From Marinobacter halotolerans (GTDB lineage: Bacteria; Pseudomonadota; Gammaproteobacteria; Pseudomonadales; Oleiphilaceae), in the NCBI RefSeq assembly GCF_008795985.1, contig NZ_VMHP01000001.1, positions 620,001 to 684,000 of the forward strand: a stretch of DNA of 64,000 nt. The letters run 5' to 3'. This document shows, in pieces, positions 1-8,300 of the stretch. Within the stretch, counting starts at the first letter, position 1. Each line of letters opens with the position of its first letter. Made by a program: the position numbers and the translations under genes. The notes beneath the pieces were generated by a model. The model was not told where the DNA came from, did not search any database, and was given only the letters and a program-made list of their open reading frames with translations.

Positions 1-1
1 A

Positions 2-493
2 CCGGGCTACTACGGCGTTAACAACGTCAAGTATGTGAAGAACATTGCCTTCACCGAGAATCAGACCGATGCCAAGATCCAGGCCTCGGGTTACCGCATC
101 CGGGATGTGGGGGTGAAAGGCGCCCCGGATCAGCCCTCAATGTGGGAGATGAACGTCAAATCCTGGGTGACCGCGCCTCTGGAAACCGGCAGCAGTGGCC
201 GGAACATGATTTACGGCGTCGCCTTTGGCGGCACAGTAGCACTCGAAAAGGTGGATGTTTCAGTTGATGGCGGTAAAACCTGGAAGCAGGCCCGGTTCCT
301 GGGGCCGGACCTTGGCCCCCACGCCTGGCGACCATTTGTCATGGCAGCGAACCTGCAACCCGGCGAACATCGTATTGTCAGCCGGGCGACGGACGTTGAA
401 GGCAACAGCCAGCCTGAAGGCCGGACCGATAATGAGCGTGGCTATGGCCACAATGGCTGGAAAGACCACGGCGTGACCGTAGCAATCAGCTGA
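2..493 (+). CDS. Sulfite dehydrogenase/oxidase molybdopterin subunit, C-terminal part (5' truncated by window edge)
   Basis: The reading frame is open from base 2, so this is the 3' end of a gene that starts outside the window; the GTG at 35 is internal. The visible 163 residues match the C-terminal immunoglobulin-like dimerisation domain of the sulfite oxidase family: a GYYGVNNVKY segment, then a DGGKTW motif, a RATD..GNSQP segment and a terminal GYGHN. The domain holds the enzyme dimer together; the Moco-binding domain lies upstream and is not seen. A c-type cytochrome gene follows 61 bp later, the SorA-SorB arrangement of periplasmic sulfite dehydrogenases that pass sulfite electrons to cytochrome c. 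The family call is firm; the substrate is inferred from context. Confidence 0.85.
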   Translation, partial: PGYYGVNNVKYVKNIAFTENQTDAKIQASGYRIRDVGVKGAPDQPSMWEMNVKSWVTAPLETGSSGRNMIYGVAFGGTVALEKVDVSVDGGKTWKQARFLGPDLGPHAWRPFVMAANLQPGEHRIVSRATDVEGNSQPEGRTDNERGYGHNGWKDHGVTVAIS

Positions 494-554
494 TACCCAG
501 CGGGGCCGCCCGGGGACAGGGCAGCCCCGCCCAGCATCTTCAGAGAGCCGTAGT

Positions 555-875
555 ATGAGACTGATTGCAGTAGTGTTTGTTGCCCCCCTGTTCGGCTTAT
601 CGCTTCTGGCCCAGGCCAGCGAAACCGACAAGGGAAAAAAGGTATTCACCCAGGAAGCACAGCCTGCCTGTAGCGTGTGTCATACCCTTGCAGACGCTGG
701 ATCCACCGGCGCCATCGGTCCGAACCTGGATGAACTGAAACCATCCAGGGAAACCGTGGTCAACGCGGTTACCGGCGGCGTTGGCGTTATGCCGGCCTTT
801 GACGAATCCCTGTCAGCAGAGCAGATCCAGGCGGTGGCGGCTTACGTTGCCAGGGTCACCGGCGGAGATAAATAA
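555..875 (+). CDS. SorB-like monohaem cytochrome c
   Basis: A 106-residue protein with a signal peptide of about 20 residues ending near AQA, so it is exported to the periplasm. A single haem-binding CSVCH motif lies at residues 39-43 and a likely axial methionine at residue 79 (GVGVMP). The size and the AAYVARV C-terminal helix are typical of small class I cytochromes c. Its position directly behind the molybdenum subunit suggests it is the electron-accepting partner of sulfite dehydrogenase. No other gene follows on this strand; the next gene is convergent. Confidence in cytochrome c is very high; the SorB assignment rests on the neighbour. Confidence 0.85.
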   Translation: MRLIAVVFVAPLFGLSLLAQASETDKGKKVFTQEAQPACSVCHTLADAGSTGAIGPNLDELKPSRETVVNAVTGGVGVMPAFDESLSAEQIQAVAAYVARVTGGDK

Positions 876-898
876 AGAAAACAATAAGGTCAAACGCC

Positions 899-2245
899 TT
901 ATCCGCCAACCACCTTAATGACCCGCTCCAGCATCGGGTCCTTGCCTTCCTCGCGCCCTTTTAGGCCAAGGTACTTGAGACGGATGTGTGGCGGGATGCC
1001 TACGTCTTCGTATATCTCACCGTCGTAGGCCCGGTAGATTTCATTGGACAAGGTCAGGTGCCAGCCATTTGGCAGATGGCGTTCCAGCGTGTCGGAAAGG
1101 ATGCCCTGGGTAGGCTCGCCAATAAGGGTGAGACGGGGGTGCTGCAGCAAGGAGAGCACGAAGATTTCTGCCGCACTGGCCGTAAGCTCGCTGGTCAGTA
1201 CAAACAGGTTGCCCTGGTAAGTTTCATCGGCAGGCGTGACATAGACAGACTGCTTTCCGGTGAATCCCTTGCCATGACGCGCTGACTTGGTGAAAGCCAG
1301 CCGTTTGCGATCCATCAGGTAGGCTGCAAAGCGCAGTGCGACACCGTCGTACCCCCCACCATTATTGCGAAGATCGATCACCAGATTGGGCAGCTCGCCA
1401 ACATCTGCCAGCACCCGCTTCATCACATTGTCGACTGCATTGAGATCCGCAGCCGGCTTTCCTGACTTGCCACTTTGCCCGGCCATGGCACGGATGTTCA
1501 GGTAACCGATGAGGTCATTAAGCCGCCCCCACTCCACCAGCCGGTTGCCGCCATGGCTAACGGCGCCTGCGAGATATTCCTCATGGATCACGTCACGCGC
1601 GGACTCGTTGAGATCGCCCAGGTAGCTGGTGAGCTCGCGGTCATCATTGGCATCTTCAAGTTCCCGTGTCAGCCGCCTGAAGAGCGCCGGCTCGGCACCT
1701 GCCCTGTAATGACCCAAGGGTGAATGCAGACGAATATGGCCATCCTTAAGGGGCCGTAGCATCGCAACCATGATGGCAAAGAGCGTTTCTTGTGTTGGGT
1801 TCGCGTTAATCTGGGGAAGATAGTTATGATGCGCCTGGTCCCAGGCCACACCCTTGAGTTCAAACAGGGCGTACTGCTCGTGAAAGGTTCGCCAGAAAAC
1901 GTCAAAGTTGTATTGCGGATCTTTTGCTTTGTGCCTGCGACTTTCAGTGACACTGGCGGGCAAGTCTTTCAGGCGGCGGAAGCCGATGCGTGCCACGCCC
2001 GTGACTCGATGGGCACTGAACGCCTGGCCGCCCGGGGACACCGCCAAATCTTCGTAATAGTGATCGAGTTCTTCAATACTGCCCTCATGAATCTTCCGGC
2101 AGCTGATGCTGGTTTCTTCAAAAAGGGTGTACCAATCTTCCTCGATCAGCAGCACAGTGCCGTAACCCTGGGAACGCCAGACACCCTGCAGGCTTGCAAA
2201 ATCAGGGCTCGAAAGAGAACTGTTGCGGCGTTGGGCGGGTTTCAT
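899..2245 (-). CDS. S41 family (C-terminal processing/tricorn-like) peptidase
   Basis: About 448 residues. The C-terminal half carries the S41 core: a VIDLRNNGGG segment near residue 290, and TSELTASAAEIF near residue 355, where the serine before AAE is the expected nucleophile. GEPTQG and a LSNEIYRAYDG segment follow, as in tail-specific proteases. The first 140 residues match nothing I recognise; there is no obvious PDZ domain and no signal peptide, so it may be cytoplasmic. The start at 2245 is chosen because GGAG lies 6 nt upstream; an in-frame ATG at 2263 has no ribosome site. It converges on the cytochrome gene and is divergent from the ligase gene at 2374. The substrate is unknown. Confidence 0.75.
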   Translation of the reverse strand: MKPAQRRNSSLSSPDFASLQGVWRSQGYGTVLLIEEDWYTLFEETSISCRKIHEGSIEELDHYYEDLAVSPGGQAFSAHRVTGVARIGFRRLKDLPASVTESRRHKAKDPQYNFDVFWRTFHEQYALFELKGVAWDQAHHNYLPQINANPTQETLFAIMVAMLRPLKDGHIRLHSPLGHYRAGAEPALFRRLTRELEDANDDRELTSYLGDLNESARDVIHEEYLAGAVSHGGNRLVEWGRLNDLIGYLNIRAMAGQSGKSGKPAADLNAVDNVMKRVLADVGELPNLVIDLRNNGGGYDGVALRFAAYLMDRKRLAFTKSARHGKGFTGKQSVYVTPADETYQGNLFVLTSELTASAAEIFVLSLLQHPRLTLIGEPTQGILSDTLERHLPNGWHLTLSNEIYRAYDGEIYEDVGIPPHIRLKYLGLKGREEGKDPMLERVIKVVGG

Positions 2246-2373
2246 AGAGGACTCCAGATCCATTACTGTTGTTGTCAGACGTCAAGCTACAGTCACACAA
2301 CCATTGCACCTTTCTTCGCCGCAAAAAAGTGTTTTAATTTGGAAAAGACATCAAAGACACAGGCGCAGCCGCT

Positions 2374-3858
2374 ATGGGACTGTCGATAAAACAATCGGAA
2401 TTTACGACGGAAGACTTTGACCGTTTTGCTGCCAAGGTGCGAACGGACCTTACCGCCCTCACCCGCCTTCTGGACCGGCCCGGCTTTGGCGAGGGAGAGC
2501 CTTCGATTGGTGCGGAGGTCGAGTTCTACATCGTGAATCCGGATCTGCGCGTTCAGCCGATCAACACAGAAATCGCCGCCAGCGTTCAGGATCCTCAACT
2601 GACGGTTGAGCTCAACCGCTTCAATCTGGAATACAACCTGAGCCCACAGGCCTTCAAGGGCGCCCCCTTTGCCAGAACCGAGCAGGAACTGCTCGAGGCC
2701 ATCCAGCGAATCAACCGGCACGCCGCCCCCTTAAATGGCGAACTGGTCCCCATCGGCATTCTGCCCACCTTGCGCCAGGCCGATATGGGCGTAAAGGTGA
2801 TGACCGACGAACCCCGCTACCATGCGCTATCCAACGCATTGATCCAGCAACGGGGCGAACCCTTCAGCATCCATATTGGTGGCAATGACGTCATCGACCT
2901 GGAAGCGGACGACGTCACCATGGAAGGGGCGAACACCTCGTTCCAACTGCACTGGCGCGTTCCTGCCCACCGCTATGCCGACTATTTCAACGCCGTGCAG
3001 CTGGTGACGCCCATTGCGCTGGCTTTGGCCAGTAATTCGCCCAGCCTGTTTGGCCACCACCTCTGGGACGAAACCCGTATCGCCCTGTTCAAACAAGCCG
3101 TCGACAGCCGCTCGCCCAACCACAGAACCTGGAAACACCCCTCACGGGTCTATTACGGCAACGGCTGGGCACGCAGCGCCTGGGAGCTGTTTGCCGCCTC
3201 GGCATCCCTGTATCCCCCCATCATTCCACTGATGTCGGAAGAAGACCCTATGTCGGTTATTGATCGGGGAGAGGTACCGGAACTGGCCGAACTGCGGCTA
3301 CACCATGGCACGACCTGGCCCTGGAACCGGGCCATTTTTGATCACGCAGAAGGCGGGCATCTACGCATCGAGATTCGTTCCATGCCGGCCGGACCAACGG
3401 CCGTGGATATGTGCGCGAACGGGCTGTTCGTGATCGGAGCGGCGTTGGCGGTACTCGAGGATATCCGTCACCTGACGTCGATACTTCCCTTTCACTACAC
3501 CGAACACAATTTCTATCGTGCCGCCAAATACGGCATCGGTGCAGACATTATCTGGCCACACAAAGACCAGGTACAGTTACAGGATACCCCCCTGCTGAAC
3601 GTTGCCCGTGACCTGCTGCCGCGCGCGCGGGAGGCCTTGCAACGAACCGCAGTGGACGAGGCGGAAATCCACCGCCTGCTGGGCATCATCGAAGGCCGCA
3701 TACAAACCGGGATGACCGGCGCCCGATGGCAGCGACAGGTCACCGAGTCCTTTTCCAGGTCCCAGACCAGCGACGAGGCGTTCAAAAGTATGCTGTCTCT
3801 TTACATGAGCCATCAGAAGACAAACACACCACTGCACGAATGGACCCTGTCATCGTGA
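2374..3858 (+). CDS. GCS2-type glutamate-cysteine ligase-like carboxylate-amine ligase
   Basis: A 494-residue protein resembling the GCS2 group of carboxylate-amine ligases, which make gamma-glutamyl or similar amide bonds using ATP. Seen features: an early IGAEVEFYIV segment (the glutamate that binds metal and ATP in this fold), FSIHIGGNDVIDLEADD, and a central HLRIEIRSMPAGPTAVDM stretch. It is longer than the YbdK-type enzymes (about 370 residues). The last 19 bp overlap the next gene, an aspartoacylase-like hydrolase, so the two are probably co-translated and act on a common amide metabolite. The exact substrate cannot be read from the sequence; it need not be glutathione synthesis. Confidence 0.7.
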   Translation: MGLSIKQSEFTTEDFDRFAAKVRTDLTALTRLLDRPGFGEGEPSIGAEVEFYIVNPDLRVQPINTEIAASVQDPQLTVELNRFNLEYNLSPQAFKGAPFARTEQELLEAIQRINRHAAPLNGELVPIGILPTLRQADMGVKVMTDEPRYHALSNALIQQRGEPFSIHIGGNDVIDLEADDVTMEGANTSFQLHWRVPAHRYADYFNAVQLVTPIALALASNSPSLFGHHLWDETRIALFKQAVDSRSPNHRTWKHPSRVYYGNGWARSAWELFAASASLYPPIIPLMSEEDPMSVIDRGEVPELAELRLHHGTTWPWNRAIFDHAEGGHLRIEIRSMPAGPTAVDMCANGLFVIGAALAVLEDIRHLTSILPFHYTEHNFYRAAKYGIGADIIWPHKDQVQLQDTPLLNVARDLLPRAREALQRTAVDEAEIHRLLGIIEGRIQTGMTGARWQRQVTESFSRSQTSDEAFKSMLSLYMSHQKTNTPLHEWTLSS

Positions 3859-4895
3859 GCCACTCGAACACCCTGGATTACCTCAACAACCCGTCACCCC
3901 AAACCCTGGGCCGCTCGCCTCTGGAGTGGCTGAACCGGCTGGAACGGCCGACGGTGGTTCGCGTTGCCGGCCGCGATTCCTCTCGGACCCGAGCCATGGC
4001 AACGCTGCTTCACGGTAACGAACCTTCAGGGCTGTTTGCGATTCACCGATGGCTACTGGAGCAGCACACCCCCGAGGTCAACCTGCTGTTCCTTCTGGGC
4101 GGGGTGCATCCGGCGAAAACACCGCCGATATTGTCGCTGCGCCACCTGCCAGACGGCCGTGATCTGAACCGGTGCTTCAAAGAACCGTTTGAAGGGCAGG
4201 AAGGCGCCATTGCCAAGGCCATGCTGGCCGAGCTTCAGACCGCCAACCCCGAGTGCCTGCTGGACGTGCACAACACCTCAGGCACGGGCCCTGCCTTCGC
4301 CGTGACCATCACCAACGACGCCGCCCATCAAGCGCTGGCGTCGCTCTTCACCGACCGGCTGATCATGACCGATCTTCGCCTGGGCGCACTGATGGAGTAT
4401 TCCGAGCAGGAGGTGCCCACCGTGACCATCGAGTGTGGCGGGGCTCAGGATGATCACGCGCACCAACTGGCGTACGAGGGGCTTGTTCGGTATGCCTCGC
4501 AGCCTGACGTGCTATCGCTGGAAAAAGCGGAATGGAACGTTGCGGTTCTGCGCAACCCGATTCGAGTGGAGTTGGCACCGGATGCGACTGTCGAATACCG
4601 GTTAACGCCCAGCGGGCACGCGGACCTGACGTTTCCGCCCGACATCGAACACCGCAATTTCGGGATTGTGTCGCCGGACGAGCCTCTCGGATGGGTTGGG
4701 CGAAAAGGCCTGGACGTTCTCACGGCGATCAGCCATAACCGCACCGAGAATATGGAACAGGTGCTGCAAATCAGGGATGGGCGAATCTACCCTGCCCAGG
4801 CCATCAAGACCTTCATGATCACCACCAACCCGGTGATTGCGAAGAGCGATTGCCTGTTCTACGCCGTCAAAGCATCGGGCGATCCCATTTTTTAG
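3840..4895 (+). CDS. Succinylglutamate desuccinylase/aspartoacylase family zinc hydrolase
   Basis: A 351-residue M14-like carboxypeptidase-fold hydrolase of the AstE/AspA family, which cleaves N-acyl amino acids. Visible zinc-site elements are LLHGNEPSG (the HxxE pair) and LLDVHNTSG, which supplies the second histidine; a DGRDLNRCF segment between them fits the family's substrate-binding loop. The longer open frame begins at 3726 inside the ligase gene; 3840 is chosen because the extra 38 residues are simply the upstream gene read in another frame. The 19-bp overlap with the ligase predicts coupled translation. Together they may make and break, or salvage, an N-acyl or gamma-glutamyl compound. 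Confidence 0.75.
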   Translation: MDPVIVSHSNTLDYLNNPSPQTLGRSPLEWLNRLERPTVVRVAGRDSSRTRAMATLLHGNEPSGLFAIHRWLLEQHTPEVNLLFLLGGVHPAKTPPILSLRHLPDGRDLNRCFKEPFEGQEGAIAKAMLAELQTANPECLLDVHNTSGTGPAFAVTITNDAAHQALASLFTDRLIMTDLRLGALMEYSEQEVPTVTIECGGAQDDHAHQLAYEGLVRYASQPDVLSLEKAEWNVAVLRNPIRVELAPDATVEYRLTPSGHADLTFPPDIEHRNFGIVSPDEPLGWVGRKGLDVLTAISHNRTENMEQVLQIRDGRIYPAQAIKTFMITTNPVIAKSDCLFYAVKASGDPIF

Positions 4896-4912
4896 ACCCT
4901 GGCGGGCCGTTT

Positions 4913-5407
4913 TTAATCGTAGATGGCCCGCTCTTTCGCATCCCGTTTTCGATCAGGGTCTTCCTGGCTTCGCGTGGCTGAAATGGCATCGAGGTAGTCA
5001 GCCGGCACGCCGGTTTCTTTCGCACCAACGATGACGTGATTCAAATACCAGGAGTGAGGCAACAACGAGGGATCCGTTGACGTTGCACAGTAGGTAAAAG
5101 CGTCAACGCAATTGCCGAGCGCATCCGTAACTGTCACCCGCTTTTCATCGTAACCGAAGCCCAAACCCTCAGCCCTGTCCAGCGGGCCTTTCTCGTCACG
5201 CGGTATCCAAAACAGTGCGCCAATGACGACGTCCTCCGGGTTTCCGGTAAACAGTGCGTCGCATTTTGCGGATTTGTCTTTCCTGCTCCACTTGTGAAAC
5301 CGAAGGGAATGCTCAACCAGCATGAACCGACCGATTCGCTCCGCGCTTGGAACCCTCGCTCTTAATCTGAGGAGTGACATATTCGATCCGTAAGCAAAAT
5401 ACTTCAT
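4913..5407 (-). CDS. Gamma-glutamylcyclotransferase-family protein (small)
   Basis: A 164-residue protein opening with YFAYGSNMS, the nucleotide-like loop diagnostic of the gamma-glutamylcyclotransferase/AIG2 fold, followed by FTGNPEDVVIGALFWI and DRAEGLGFGYDEKRV, where the glutamate of RAEG is the expected catalytic acid. Members release 5-oxoproline from gamma-glutamyl peptides or amines. The start at 5407 is set by a strong GGAGG 6-7 nt upstream; an upstream in-frame start at 5455 is rejected. It converges on the aspartoacylase-like gene. A second, longer homologue lies at 7479, and a GCS2-type ligase at 2374, so this neighbourhood may centre on gamma-glutamyl compounds. Confidence 0.8.
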   Translation of the reverse strand: MKYFAYGSNMSLLRLRARVPSAERIGRFMLVEHSLRFHKWSRKDKSAKCDALFTGNPEDVVIGALFWIPRDEKGPLDRAEGLGFGYDEKRVTVTDALGNCVDAFTYCATSTDPSLLPHSWYLNHVIVGAKETGVPADYLDAISATRSQEDPDRKRDAKERAIYD

Positions 5408-5504
5408 GCTGCCTCCGTATTTGCGCTCGTCACTCAAAAACATCCATTTAACCACCTGGCAACGTAAGGCTCTAATCTAAAGCAACTTGTGATTGAGGCC
5501 TGCC

Positions 5505-5897
5505 ATGACAACCGAACTCTTCTACCTGACACTTACCACGGCGCTAACCGGTGTGCTCTGGATACCCTACATCTTAAACCGTATCGCTGTTCGTGGCCTG
5601 GGTGAAGCAATGGGTTACCCGGCCAACCCCGTTCCCCAATCGCCCTGGGCACAACGCCTGATGAAAGCCCACCAGAACGCAGTGGAAAACCTGGTGGTCT
5701 TTGCGGCACTGGTATTGGTGGCTCACCAGCTGGGCATCAGCACTGAATCCACAGCCCTCGCCAGCGTCGTCTATTTCTGGATGCGACTCGCACACGCCGT
5801 CGCCTTCACCTTCAAAATTCCTCTGGTTCGTACATTCTCGTTCTTCATCAGCTTCGCAGCCCAGATGGTCTTTGTGTGGGCATTGCTGACGGCCTGA
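5505..5897 (+). CDS. MAPEG family membrane protein
   Basis: A 130-residue hydrophobic protein with about four membrane helices. The segment NPVPQSPWAQRLMKAHQNAVENLVVFAALVL includes the HxNxxEN pattern that marks MAPEG proteins (membrane-associated proteins in eicosanoid and glutathione metabolism). Bacterial members are mostly uncharacterised and some act as glutathione transferases or peroxidases. ATG at 5505 is preferred over the in-frame TTG at 5493 because GAGG lies 6 nt upstream. It stands alone between a convergent-side cyclotransferase and the NnrU gene 153 bp downstream. The 153 bp before NnrU hold no gene I can see. Confidence 0.8.
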   Translation: MTTELFYLTLTTALTGVLWIPYILNRIAVRGLGEAMGYPANPVPQSPWAQRLMKAHQNAVENLVVFAALVLVAHQLGISTESTALASVVYFWMRLAHAVAFTFKIPLVRTFSFFISFAAQMVFVWALLTA

Positions 5898-6050
5898 GCG
5901 AGTTTTTTTGCTCCACATAATTCACACGTTAAGTCTGTAGAAAAACCTGCACTGGCCTTCCCGGTTTTTCCCGATCCCACGACCTTTGCGCGATCCCCCA
6001 CCTCGACTAAGCTCTCTGGTAGTCAGTCTGGCTACTACAGGGAGTTTGTA

Positions 6051-6626
6051 ATGACGCTATTGGTTCTTGGCCTGGCGATATTTCTCGGGGTGCACTCGAT
6101 CTCGATTTTTGCGGACCCCTGGCGCAACCGGCTGATCGGCAGGCTCGGGGAGGGGCCCTTTAAAGGACTGTATTCGCTGATTGCCTTGCTGGGCCTGATC
6201 CTGATTATCTGGGGCTACGGGCAGGCCCGGCTTACGCCTGAGTTGCTCTACTCTCCCCCGATGTGGCTGCGACATGTTTCACTTGTCTTGCTGCTACCGG
6301 TGTTTCCCTTACTGTTTGCGGCCTACCTGCCGGGGCGTATCAGTCAGACACTCAAGCACCCCATGCTGGTTGCTGTGAAACTGTGGGCTCTAGCTCACTT
6401 GTTGGCCAATGGCATGCTAGCGGATGTGCTACTGTTTGGCGGCTTCCTGGCCTGGGCGGTGGCCGACCGTATTTCCCTGAAACGACGCCAGCCTCGCAAG
6501 ACTCCTGCGCTGCCCGGTACGCCAATGAACGATGCCATCGCGGTGGTCGGCGGACTGGTCGTTTACGGCCTGTTTATGATCTGGCTGCACAAGGCCCTGA
6601 TCGGAGTGTCCCCCGTGGCAATCTAG
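6051..6626 (+). CDS. NnrU family membrane protein
   Basis: A 191-residue protein with about six membrane helices. It begins LLVLGLAIFLGVHSISIF, and the early HSI segment, the FKGLYSLIALLGLILIIWGYGQAR stretch and a late KRRQPRKTP loop are characteristic of NnrU. NnrU is linked to nitrite/nitric oxide metabolism and its fold is related to isoprenylcysteine methyltransferase-type and MAPEG-like membrane proteins; its molecular activity is not established. An AGGGAG ribosome site sits 7 nt before the ATG. No denitrification genes are in the window, so here it is an orphan. The family call is confident; function is not. Confidence 0.8.
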   Translation: MTLLVLGLAIFLGVHSISIFADPWRNRLIGRLGEGPFKGLYSLIALLGLILIIWGYGQARLTPELLYSPPMWLRHVSLVLLLPVFPLLFAAYLPGRISQTLKHPMLVAVKLWALAHLLANGMLADVLLFGGFLAWAVADRISLKRRQPRKTPALPGTPMNDAIAVVGGLVVYGLFMIWLHKALIGVSPVAI

Positions 6627-6776
6627 GGACTGTGGATCAGAAACAGCCTGCGGATCGGCGAGACCATTCACGTGGTGACGGTTTTCATAATTGACCGCAG
6701 CGCCAGCTCACTGTTCTGTCACCCTGAATGCGTTACAGTTGATATCGTCTGTCGGCGACCTACAACAAGGCATGGG

Positions 6777-7301
6777 ATGAGTAAATCTGGCATCAGCTCT
6801 GAAATCCGGTACTTACTTTACTTCGGCGCGTTCTGGGTTGTGTTTCTTGCCGGTGTGACGTATTTCGTCAGCGGCTCGGATTCGCAAAAAAACAACCCAA
6901 ACCAGCAACTGGTCAGTCAAACCCGCGACGGCTCCACTGAAATTGAACTGCAGGCCAACCGCCAGGGCCATTATCTGGCAAACGGCACCATCAACAACCA
7001 GGACGTCACCTTCATCCTGGATACCGGCGCCACAACCGTGTCAGTTTCAGAATCTGTCGCCCGTAAAGCAGGCCTTGCGCGGGAACATCCCGGGCGGGCA
7101 CGCACTGCGGCGGGCACAGTCACTGTGTGGAGCACCACCATTGACGAACTCCGCCTGGGCGATATCACGTTCAACAATGTATCTGGCACCATCAACCCCG
7201 CCATGGACCCCGACATGGTGTTGCTGGGCATGAGCGTGCTTGGGCAGCTCGATTTCTCCCAACAATCGGGCGTTCTAACCCTGCGCCAGCAAAACCGCTG
7301 A
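6777..7301 (+). CDS. Membrane-anchored retropepsin-like aspartic protease
   Basis: A 174-residue protein with one N-terminal membrane helix (LLYFGAFWVVFLAGVTYFV) and a periplasmic domain bearing the retroviral-type aspartic protease motif FILDTGATTVSVSE; the LLGMSVLGQLDF segment matches the flap-end region. This is the clan AA family often annotated as TIGR02281. Retropepsins work as dimers, each chain giving one DTG. The start at 6777 places the membrane helix at the N-terminus and has AAGG 6 nt upstream; the longer frame from 6672 would add 35 residues with no homology. Neighbours give no clue to its substrate. Confidence 0.8.
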   Translation: MSKSGISSEIRYLLYFGAFWVVFLAGVTYFVSGSDSQKNNPNQQLVSQTRDGSTEIELQANRQGHYLANGTINNQDVTFILDTGATTVSVSESVARKAGLAREHPGRARTAAGTVTVWSTTIDELRLGDITFNNVSGTINPAMDPDMVLLGMSVLGQLDFSQQSGVLTLRQQNR

Positions 7302-7478
7302 GAGGCCGGAAAAATACCGACCCCTACCACGTCTCTCTCCTACGGGTTTTCCCCGGGCAATCGTGAGATTTATAAAACCCTGCAAAGGATTCCGGAAGTA
7401 TCTGGAATCCGGTTCAGGACCAAGCTAATCTGTTGTTCGGTCGACAATCCACGCAGCCCGGACACCCGCGTTTTCGCT

Positions 7479-8291
7479 ATGTTTCGCTACTTTGGCTTCG
7501 GTTCCAATATGAGCACGCTGTCTTTGCAAGCCAAAGGCGTTGATCCGGTGTCTTCAGTGCGGGCCGAGCTGGCGTGTTGGCAACTGAGATTTAACGTGCA
7601 GCACTTTTTTCGTCACGAGGGCGGCGTTGGCAATATCGAGTTTACCGGCAATCCAGACCACCGGGTGCTGGGCGTGCTCCACGAGTGCCCTGATGAGGCG
7701 CTGCCACTGCTCGATGCGGCCGAAGCCTTTGGCTATGGCTACGATCGGATCACGGTGCCGGTGAAACCGCACCAGCAAAGTTTTGATTCCGATGATGCCG
7801 TGCAGGCGCTGACTTACGTCGGCATGCCCAATTTTATCAATGACGAATGCCTGCCAAGTCAGCGATACCTTAATATACTGGTGCAGGGGGCCCGGGAAGC
7901 GGAGCTTGATCAAGCGTACCTCGAGAACCTGCGAGCTCAGCCCATACACAGCCCCCCTGACTATCCCGAGTTCATGCCACCGGCGGGTCGCTTTCCTGAA
8001 TTTGACAAGGAAACACTCGCTGAAAGGCCGCTGCTCACTTCGCTGTACGGGTGTGTATTCGACATGACCGAGGCGAGGCCACAGCACGAATTTCTGAAAG
8101 GCTTTTTCGGCGGCAGGGATATGACACTCTTCCACCTTCAGCGGATGGACAGCGCCACATTGAATGAAACCATGGATGACGTCCGGCACGGGCGTCTGAA
8201 CGCGGCTCAAACACAGTACTTGAATGCGTTTTTAAACGAGTATGCTCGCGAGTATCGTTTTGTCGGCCACTACAGCTACCAAAAAGACTAG
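7479..8291 (+). CDS. Gamma-glutamylcyclotransferase-like protein with C-terminal extension
   Basis: A 270-residue protein. Residues 1-175 form a gamma-glutamylcyclotransferase/AIG2 domain: YFGFGSNMSTLSL, then IEFTGNPDHRVLGVL and LDAAEAFGYGYDRI, where the glutamate in AAEAFG is the likely catalytic residue. The last 95 residues (from LTSLYGCVFDMTEARP) are an added domain not found in the shorter homologue at 4913, and I do not recognise them. No clear Shine-Dalgarno precedes the ATG at 7479. The next gene begins 9 nt after its stop, and the following two are coupled by overlaps, so this is probably the first gene of a four-gene operon ending at 15270. Confidence 0.75.
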   Translation: MFRYFGFGSNMSTLSLQAKGVDPVSSVRAELACWQLRFNVQHFFRHEGGVGNIEFTGNPDHRVLGVLHECPDEALPLLDAAEAFGYGYDRITVPVKPHQQSFDSDDAVQALTYVGMPNFINDECLPSQRYLNILVQGAREAELDQAYLENLRAQPIHSPPDYPEFMPPAGRFPEFDKETLAERPLLTSLYGCVFDMTEARPQHEFLKGFFGGRDMTLFHLQRMDSATLNETMDDVRHGRLNAAQTQYLNAFLNEYAREYRFVGHYSYQKD

Positions 8292-8300
8292 GAAATCCAG

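Noticed and set aside
4902..4931. Bidirectional terminator between the aspartoacylase-like gene and the cyclotransferase
   Set aside because: GCGGGCC and GGCCCGC pair but with a 16-nt loop, and the T-run sits in the loop; the right half lies within the cyclotransferase end. Too weak to list.
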